The position numbers were made by a program, and so were the translations under genes. From Candidatus Aegiribacteria sp. (GTDB taxonomy: Bacteria; Fermentibacterota; Fermentibacteria; Fermentibacterales; Fermentibacteraceae), in the NCBI GenBank assembly GCA_021107345.1, contig JAIOSX010000372.1:1-7243 (forward strand): a stretch of DNA of 7,243 bases. The letters run 5' to 3'. How positions within the stretch are numbered: the first letter of the stretch is position 1; each line of letters begins with the position of its first letter. Shown one piece after another: positions 1-5,152 of the stretch. A model generated the notes under the pieces. It saw nothing but the letters and a program-made list of their open reading frames with translations, was not told the DNA's origin and did not search any database.

Positions 1-3000
1 AGCGGGAGAACTTGTCAGAAGGGCCAACGAAAGGCTTGATACGGAAGATCTTAACAGTAACGGCCTCCTGTCGGATGAAGAGGACACAGGCCTGGATAGT
101 CTTATGGATGCTGAGGAGAATCCACCCGAGGGCGGCGACCCGAACATGGACAATTACTATTACAACGGTGATGATCCTCCAGCTGTAAGATACGATAGAA
201 TAAACGGTACACAGGGTAACGAAGAGCTTGATACAGAGGATCTTAACAGAAACGGCGTGCTGGATCGGTCAAATTCGTTCTTCCGTATAAACATACCTGT
301 AGATGATTCGGATTACATAATATCCGGTCCTAACGAAAATGGATGGATGCTCATAGAGATTCCGCTGGAGGATACAACAGCCGTTTCCGTTCCAGGATTT
401 GTAACGGGGACGCCAACCTGGGAAAAGATAAGTTACGCAAGGCTCTGGATGGATGGTTTCACAAGCGCTGATACTGTACAGATATATGATCTTGAGATTG
501 TGGGTAACAGGTGGGAGGAGAAAGGTATATTGCTTGCTGATTCAATAGGTATGCCTGTATTTCCATCGGAAAAAATGTACGTTTCCACAGTTAACAATAA
601 GGATAATACCGATTATATCAACGACCCTCCTCCCGGTGTTGACCCGGGGGAGGATGAATACGGCGACCCGCGACTTGAGCAGTCCCTCTCTCTTGTGGCC
701 GAGAACATAACCGGCGGACATTACGGTCTTGCGACCCAGAGTTTCTACAGCGGGGAGGATTATACCGGATACAAGCAGATACGATTCCTGGTACACGGAG
801 AAGAGCAGTACGACTCAGAACTTCTTTACAGGCTGGGAACCGACAGTCTCAACTACTACGAGATAGGAGTCGGCATCGATCCCGGCTGGCAGGTAGTAGA
901 GGTAAACCTTGATGATCTTGTGGATCTGAAGGCAATGAAGGACGAATTGGAACTCGAGTATCTCAGGGAAGGTGATCTGGCCGTGTTGGGTTCTCCGAAC
1001 TTTGCCAGGATCATGGAGATGAGTCTTGGTCTGCGTAACAACTCAGCGACTCCACTGAATACCACAGTATGGGTTGATGATATTACGCTTAATCAGCCAT
1101 GGAGTAATAACGGTACAGCACATAGAGTAACTGTGGGTGTTGATATTGCAGATCTTCTATCCCTGAGCGGTGATTACAGGGAGATAGATTCCGATTTTCA
1201 CGGGTTGGGCAGCAGATCAGGGCAGGGATATACGAAAATCACCTACAACGCCGGGGCGACCATGTACCTTAACCGATTTACGCCTCCCCTCTGGTCGCTT
1301 TACGCTCCGGCCAATTTTACATGGTCACTGGGTATCTCCAAACCTGTATTTCAATCCGGATCTGACTACCGCCTTAACAATGAAGAATCCTGGAATGAGC
1401 GGACGCAGAACAGAAACTGGAGTACCGGTTTTCAGCTGCGAAAGAACAGCAATGCAGAATCATTGCTGGGAAGGTACTTTATAGATCCCTTCAGGTTTAT
1501 ACATACGTATACTCGTGGTTACGGTATAACTCCTTCAACCAGGGACACATCCAGTACAGCTGAGGGCTCGCTTTCTTATGACATCAGTTCAGGAAGAATG
1601 CAGCTGTTCAGTCTGCCTGTAATCGAATTCTTCAGAATAAGACCTTCTCGGCTGAGCTGGTCTCTGTCAAGAAAGAACAGCTGGAACACGAGATGGAGCT
1701 TTGTCAATGACGATACTGTACAGACCAGAGCAACGATATCGAGTACATTGTCGTCCAGCGGGTCAATTACGTTTAACCCATGGAAGGGATTATCCGCCAC
1801 CGGTTCTCTCGGACTTGTCAGGGATCTGCTGTTCCCGTGGGAGGGGAACCTGGGTGTGAACGTCGGGAGGGAGATATCAAGGAATCAGAATATCAGTATT
1901 TCACAGGATATTAATCTGTTTGACTATCTGAATCCCAGATTTTCTTTTGATTCCAATTACGGTCAATCCAGGCTTGCTCCCCATACTATGTCAGGCGCCG
2001 ATTCGCTTGGGTTACCAAGATATTCTGTTTCTGCCACCAGGAGGGTTAATGTCAGAATTGGACTTGTTCATACCATAAGAAGTCTCGCAAGGCTGCGGGA
2101 TGAAAGATTGGACGAGGAGGCTGAAACTGGAAGCCCCAGGTGGTTCCTGATAAAGCTCGAACGCTGCGCGAACATGATAAACGATCCGAGCATTACCTAT
2201 TCAGAAACCGAAGGCAGTGAATACAGGGATATGGAATTCATCCCCGACTGGCGATACCAGACCGGTCTTGATCCGGTACTGGACGATGTGGTTCCGTGGA
2301 ACAGGACAAAAGGGTGGAATTTGCAGGTTTCCGGAGGATTCAGACCTGTCTCATCGATGTCAGTCAGGCTGGAATACAGATCATCGGAAAACAGAAATCT
2401 CTATTCCGGATTCTGGAATAGCCAGAGATCGAAGACCTGGCCCTCCATTTCCTTCTCATGGTCCGGATTGAACAGGCTGGCAGGATTAAGTAGTATCTTA
2501 AGAACAGGTACCGCCGGCTCCGGCTACAGTATTGAAACAAGCGAGAACGGAAGATTTGAAAGTGATGTCTATACACCGATTACGGAAACGAAAAAAACAA
2601 ACTGGACACCCCTGTTCAACATCACCATCACGCTCATGAACGATATACAGATATCTATAAACGACAATGTTACAAGAACAGTAATGCAGAGCTTTACAGG
2701 AACGCAGGCAAAGACTGAAAGCAGCAGCAATAGTTTTCAATTCAGAATTCAATACTCATTCAGTGCTCCCGGTGGCTTTGCCATACCTCTGCCGCTGCTT
2801 GACAGGCTTCGGATAAGTTTCCAGAGTGATCTTACAACCAGTCTCAATGTAACCAGGTCCAGAACCAGGAGTGAGCTTTTCGGAAGTTCCGTCGGCGCAC
2901 AGCTGCAGACAGACAGAGAGGAATGGCGGATAGAACCTGCTCTGAATTACGATTTCGGCACAGTTACTGCCGGTCTTACAGGCATTTACGGCTGGAAAAC

Positions 3001-3070
3001 CGACAGAGTCAATTCACAGTATGATCAGCGGGATGTCGGAATGAATATCTGGGTAACCATTAATTTCTAA
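1..3070 (+). CDS. sprA: SprA/Sov-type T9SS outer-membrane translocon, C-terminal part (5' truncated by the window)
   Basis: The reading frame is open from the left edge (first whole codon at base 2) and ends with TAA at 3068-3070, giving 1022 visible residues; the true start lies upstream. SprA (Sov in Porphyromonas) is the very large outer-membrane beta-barrel through which type IX secretion cargo leaves the cell. The visible N-terminal part carries SprA hallmarks in order: an Asp-rich DTGLDSLMDAEE stretch (residues 28-39 for most of it), DNYYY (50-54), NGTQGN (68-73), LDTEDLNxNGxLD (76-88), then a GWMLIEIPLED/WEKISYARLWMDGF segment and a PPPGV motif (209-213). From about residue 370 the protein is a long run of alternating amphipathic strands, ending in IWVTINF with a terminal Phe, as outer-membrane barrels do. 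There is one Cys (722). Family members are usually above 2000 residues, so roughly half is visible. Identification as SprA is strong; participation in a working T9SS is inferred, because no other T9SS gene is in view. Confidence 0.9.
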   Translation, partial: AGELVRRANERLDTEDLNSNGLLSDEEDTGLDSLMDAEENPPEGGDPNMDNYYYNGDDPPAVRYDRINGTQGNEELDTEDLNRNGVLDRSNSFFRINIPVDDSDYIISGPNENGWMLIEIPLEDTTAVSVPGFVTGTPTWEKISYARLWMDGFTSADTVQIYDLEIVGNRWEEKGILLADSIGMPVFPSEKMYVSTVNNKDNTDYINDPPPGVDPGEDEYGDPRLEQSLSLVAENITGGHYGLATQSFYSGEDYTGYKQIRFLVHGEEQYDSELLYRLGTDSLNYYEIGVGIDPGWQVVEVNLDDLVDLKAMKDELELEYLREGDLAVLGSPNFARIMEMSLGLRNNSATPLNTTVWVDDITLNQPWSNNGTAHRVTVGVDIADLLSLSGDYREIDSDFHGLGSRSGQGYTKITYNAGATMYLNRFTPPLWSLYAPANFTWSLGISKPVFQSGSDYRLNNEESWNERTQNRNWSTGFQLRKNSNAESLLGRYFIDPFRFIHTYTRGYGITPSTRDTSSTAEGSLSYDISSGRMQLFSLPVIEFFRIRPSRLSWSLSRKNSWNTRWSFVNDDTVQTRATISSTLSSSGSITFNPWKGLSATGSLGLVRDLLFPWEGNLGVNVGREISRNQNISISQDINLFDYLNPRFSFDSNYGQSRLAPHTMSGADSLGLPRYSVSATRRVNVRIGLVHTIRSLARLRDERLDEEAETGSPRWFLIKLERCANMINDPSITYSETEGSEYRDMEFIPDWRYQTGLDPVLDDVVPWNRTKGWNLQVSGGFRPVSSMSVRLEYRSSENRNLYSGFWNSQRSKTWPSISFSWSGLNRLAGLSSILRTGTAGSGYSIETSENGRFESDVYTPITETKKTNWTPLFNITITLMNDIQISINDNVTRTVMQSFTGTQAKTESSSNSFQFRIQYSFSAPGGFAIPLPLLDRLRISFQSDLTTSLNVTRSRTRSELFGSSVGAQLQTDREEWRIEPALNYDFGTVTAGLTGIYGWKTDRVNSQYDQRDVGMNIWVTINF
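26..64 (+). repeat. Internal direct repeat of sprA, copy 1
   Basis: This 39-bp segment matches 218-256 at 34 of 39 positions by hand alignment, and at 28 of 31 from base 34 on. It encodes N-E-R-L-D-T-E-D-L-N-S-N-G (residues 9-21), of which 11 of 13 residues recur in copy 2. The Asp at residue 16 begins a 12-residue loop D-x-N-x-N-G-x-L-x-x-x-E (16-27), which fits the EF-hand/dockerin-type calcium-loop pattern. The copies are 192 bp (64 codons) apart, so the frame is preserved. Confidence 0.8.
218..256 (+). repeat. Internal direct repeat of sprA, copy 2
   Basis: Second copy of the 26-64 repeat, encoding N-E-E-L-D-T-E-D-L-N-R-N-G (residues 73-85). The following loop D80-N91 keeps D-x-N-x-N-G-x-L at the first eight positions but has Asn rather than Glu at position 12, so calcium coordination would be weaker than in copy 1. 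This copy directly follows the SprA-typical NGTQGN motif. Confidence 0.8.
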
Positions 3071-3172
3071 CATCCTGTTTACTGATTCCCCACTGCTAAC
3101 TCCGCAGATTCCACCAGCTTTCCGAACATCTTATCGGGAACCGCAGATGTAGTCACAGGATGGTTTTGTTTT
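3071..3172 (+). terminator. Possible structured terminator / 3' UTR after sprA
   Basis: CATCCTGT (3071-3078), starting right after the sprA stop codon, is the exact reverse complement of ACAGGATG (3155-3162), which is followed by a T-rich run TTTTGTTTT (3164-3172). The 76 bases between can fold into two smaller hairpins: CTGC/GCAG (3093-3096 with 3104-3107) and ACATCT/AGATGT (3126-3131 with 3145-3150), the latter containing an inner CGG-GAA-CCG. A stem closed by 8 bp and followed by U-rich RNA resembles an intrinsic terminator, but the loop is unusually long and the T run is interrupted by G. Moderate to low confidence. Confidence 0.35.
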
Positions 3173-3256
3173 GAAGCGTCGCAGAGAATCGCGGGTTACC
3201 ATCTGGTCATTTACTTCATTTATATATATGCTCATTATTGTGCGAATGAAATATTA

Positions 3257-3269
3257 CTTATGATATAAG
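3257..3269. promoter_or_regulatory. Short AT-rich dyad abutting the pilB promoter
   Basis: CTTAT-GAT-ATAAG is a perfect 5-3-5 inverted repeat that ends 2 bp before the predicted -35 element, inside an AT-rich block (about 3211-3270). Its position would suit an activator or repressor site, or an UP-like element. The dyad is short and may be chance in such AT-rich DNA. Confidence 0.2.
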
Positions 3270-3271
3270 AA

Positions 3272-3299
3272 TGTACAACAGAATCTGAGCGGGTATAAT
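3272..3299 (+). promoter_or_regulatory. Predicted sigma70-type promoter of the pilB-pilB-pilT operon
   Basis: A consensus -10 hexamer TATAAT (3294-3299) is preceded at 16 bp by TGTACA (3272-3277), which matches 4 of 6 bases of TTGACA. The upstream DNA is AT-rich. Transcription would start near 3306, leaving a leader of about 50 nt before the first pilB start codon. No extended -10 TG is present. The sigma factor consensus of this organism is unknown, so the call assumes the common housekeeping pattern. Confidence 0.5.
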
Positions 3300-3308
3300 T
3301 ACAGTAAT

Positions 3309-3333
3309 GCTGCTCGTTAGTTCGAGTATAAGC
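3309..3333 (+). promoter_or_regulatory. Hairpin in the pilB leader RNA
   Basis: In the RNA, UGCUCG (3311-3316) pairs with CGAGUA (3323-3328) around a UUAGUU loop, with one G-U pair. GC (3309-3310) can extend the stem with GC (3332-3333) across a 3-nt bulge. The hairpin would lie almost at the 5' end of the predicted transcript and 7 nt before the Shine-Dalgarno sequence. It could stabilise the message or influence translation; no known riboswitch motif is visible. Confidence 0.25.
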
Positions 3334-3340
3334 TGATTTT

Positions 3341-3345
3341 GGAGG
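3341..3345 (+). promoter_or_regulatory. Ribosome binding site that fixes the first pilB start
   Basis: GGAGG lies 10 bases before ATG 3356. An in-frame TTG at 3347 is only one base from this site, too close to be used, so the ATG is preferred. Confidence 0.75.
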
Positions 3346-3355
3346 CTTGATAAAC

Positions 3356-5140
3356 ATGAGGATAGGTCAGCTCCTTCTGAGTTCAGGAATCATAACAAAC
3401 AAGCAACTTGAAAAAGCGCTCAGCATACAGAGTGAAGAAGGCAGCAGACTCGGATATCATCTGGTGAATATCAAGGCCATCTCGGAAGAAGATCTTAATA
3501 AATTCCTGGCAAGACAGCAGAGTATCGAGAGTGAAAATCTTAATGTATTGAACATTGATGATGATATAATTCATCTTATAACTGGTGAAATTGCAAGAAG
3601 ATATGAAGTGATTCCAATCGACAGAGAGGGCAGGAAGCTGATTGTAGCCATGACCGATCCCAACAACCTCTTTGCCATAGACGATCTGAGATTCTCACTG
3701 GGAATGGATATAGAACCCCACATATGTGCTTCCAGTATGATAAAAAGAGCCCTGTCGAAATTTTACCCAGATTCAGAGGCCATCGTACCCCTGGAGGAAA
3801 GCCAGAAGAATCAGAAGAACAGCAGTATAAATGAAGCCCTCGACAATATTGATGACGAAGGTATTGTTGAAGATAACGAAATGCTTATGGGCGACGAAGT
3901 CTTTGAATCCATGATAATCCAGGATGATGAAGAAGAGGATATCGAAGATGAAGACCTTGACTTCAGTATTTCGGATTCTCCTGTAGTCAAACTCGTGAAT
4001 AGTCTCATAGCTGATGCGGTAAGGAGGGGCGCAAGTGATATCCATTTTGAACCGTTCGAGAAATACATCAGGGTCAGATTCAGGATAGACGGTATTCTTC
4101 ACGAGGTAATGCGACCCAGTCGGAAGTACAGGTCATCTATGGTCAGCCGACTCAAAATCATTGGCGGAATGGATATTGCTGAACATCATCTTCCACAGGA
4201 CGGGAGGCAGAAGATACTGGTCGGCGACAGGTTTGTAGACCTGAGGCTCGCAACCCTGCCTACCCTTTTCGGTGAGAAGGTTGAAATCAGGCTGCTGGAC
4301 CGCAGCGCCGTTATTCTTGACCTTGATCTGCTCGGATTTGAAGAAGAATCTCTTAAAGAATTCAGAAAGGGTATTCACAGGCCATTTGGAATAGTCCTGG
4401 TTACGGGACCCACCGGATGCGGTAAAACAACTACGCTGTATTCGGCCCTTACAGAGCGTAACGATATCGGTGTAAACATAATGACTGCTGAAAACCCGGT
4501 AGAGTTCAATTTGAAGGGCGTGAACCAGGTTCAGATGAATTCCGAGGTCGGATTGACCTTCGCCAATGCCCTCAGAGCTTACCTTCGTCAGGACCCGGAT
4601 ATAATCATGGTCGGAGAAATTCGTGACAAGGAAACCAGTGAAATCGCAATAAGGGCCGCTCTTACCGGGCATCTGGTGCTTTCAACTACTCATACGAACG
4701 ACGCACCCAGTACTATTAACAGACTTATAGATATGGGAACAGAACCTTTTATGCTGAGTACGTCGCTTGTATGCATCGCCTCTCAGAGACTTATCAGGAA
4801 AACATGCACCAAATGCAAGACACAGATCCACATTCCGGATGAAGCCTTCATTGATGCAGGAATTGATCCTGAACGATTCAGGAATACCGAGCTGTTCGAA
4901 GGTACAGGCTGTTCGTTCTGCAACAATACAGGTTACAAGGGCAGAATGGGCATTTTCGAAGTCATGCGTGTTGACGATGATATAAGGCAGCTGATCGAGG
5001 GTGATGCCAACAGCATAGAGATCGAAAAAACAGCACTTAAGAAGGGCATGATTAATCTGAGAGAATCAGCTATCAGAAAGCTGGAAGCCGGACTTACTAC
5101 ATTTGATGAAGTTCTGCGGGAAACAATCTCGAACGAATAA
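3356..5140 (+). CDS. pilB: PilB/GspE-family secretion ATPase, copy 1, with intact MshEN c-di-GMP-binding motif
   Basis: This 594-aa cytoplasmic hexameric ATPase should power type IV pilus extension (or a type II secretion pseudopilus) through a PilC/GspF platform. Residues 2-25 and 31-54 form two 24-residue MshEN motifs with a 5-residue gap, a c-di-GMP-binding layout; a T2SSE_N-type domain follows to about 140 (IARRYEVIPI, DPNNLFAIDDLRF). An acidic linker (145-205; 11 of 13 residues acidic at 190-202) leads to the ATPase part: ASDIHFEP (226-233), RFRIDG (241-246), QDGR (281-284), Walker A GPTGCGKTTT (351-360, Cys at the usual Ser), Asp box TAENPVE (377-383), Walker B DIIMVGEIRD (415-424), His box GHLVLSTTHTNDA (438-450), and a zinc-type CxxC pair at C484/C487 and C519/C522. 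Length is normal for the family. HH replaces the usual RR before LPQDGR. PilB is favoured over GspE because pilT lies two genes downstream; a GspE or MshE role is not excluded. Confidence 0.93.
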   Translation: MRIGQLLLSSGIITNKQLEKALSIQSEEGSRLGYHLVNIKAISEEDLNKFLARQQSIESENLNVLNIDDDIIHLITGEIARRYEVIPIDREGRKLIVAMTDPNNLFAIDDLRFSLGMDIEPHICASSMIKRALSKFYPDSEAIVPLEESQKNQKNSSINEALDNIDDEGIVEDNEMLMGDEVFESMIIQDDEEEDIEDEDLDFSISDSPVVKLVNSLIADAVRRGASDIHFEPFEKYIRVRFRIDGILHEVMRPSRKYRSSMVSRLKIIGGMDIAEHHLPQDGRQKILVGDRFVDLRLATLPTLFGEKVEIRLLDRSAVILDLDLLGFEEESLKEFRKGIHRPFGIVLVTGPTGCGKTTTLYSALTERNDIGVNIMTAENPVEFNLKGVNQVQMNSEVGLTFANALRAYLRQDPDIIMVGEIRDKETSEIAIRAALTGHLVLSTTHTNDAPSTINRLIDMGTEPFMLSTSLVCIASQRLIRKTCTKCKTQIHIPDEAFIDAGIDPERFRNTELFEGTGCSFCNNTGYKGRMGIFEVMRVDDDIRQLIEGDANSIEIEKTALKKGMINLRESAIRKLEAGLTTFDEVLRETISNE

Positions 5141-5141
5141 C

Positions 5142-5146
5142 GGAGG
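5142..5146 (+). promoter_or_regulatory. Ribosome binding site supporting a TTG start for the second pilB
   Basis: GGAGG sits 6 bases before TTG 5153, ideal spacing, and directly after the stop codon of the first pilB (5138-5140). The next in-frame ATG (5171) would remove the first part of the conserved N-terminal motif and has no comparable site. Confidence 0.75.
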
Positions 5147-5152
5147 ATATTC

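Noticed and set aside
2100..2250. A possible frameshift or insertion in sprA, because the beta-strand pattern breaks around residues 700-750 and the only Cys is here.
   Set aside because: The frame stays open with ordinary codon use on both sides, and the following strands resume in the same frame; a long loop between strands explains it.
3191..3204. GCGGGTTACC, and CACAGGA upstream at 3154-3160, resemble parts of the c-di-GMP-I (GEMM) riboswitch, tempting because the next gene has an MshEN motif.
   Set aside because: The GGGCAAACC, GAAA tetraloop and GGACGCAAAGCC parts are missing, the two pieces are only about 30 nt apart, too close for the P2 and P3 stems, and the segment lies upstream of the predicted promoter.
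3228..3263. An 11-codon open frame (ATG to TGA) in the intergenic region.
   Set aside because: No ribosome binding site, AT-rich DNA, and it lies before the promoter.
3238..3264. Alternative promoter TTGTGC with TATGAT in the AT-rich block.
   Set aside because: Spacing is only 15 bp and the -35 matches 3 of 6 bases; the TGTACA/TATAAT pair downstream is better.
3347..3355. TTG at 3347 as start of the first pilB, three codons upstream of the ATG.
   Set aside because: It is one base from the GGAGG site and therefore badly spaced; ATG 3356 has workable spacing and places Arg2 at the start of the MshEN motif.
4133..4672. A 179-codon open frame on the - strand opposite the first pilB.
   Set aside because: Also wholly antisense to conserved Walker and Asp-box regions, with no domain or ribosome binding context.
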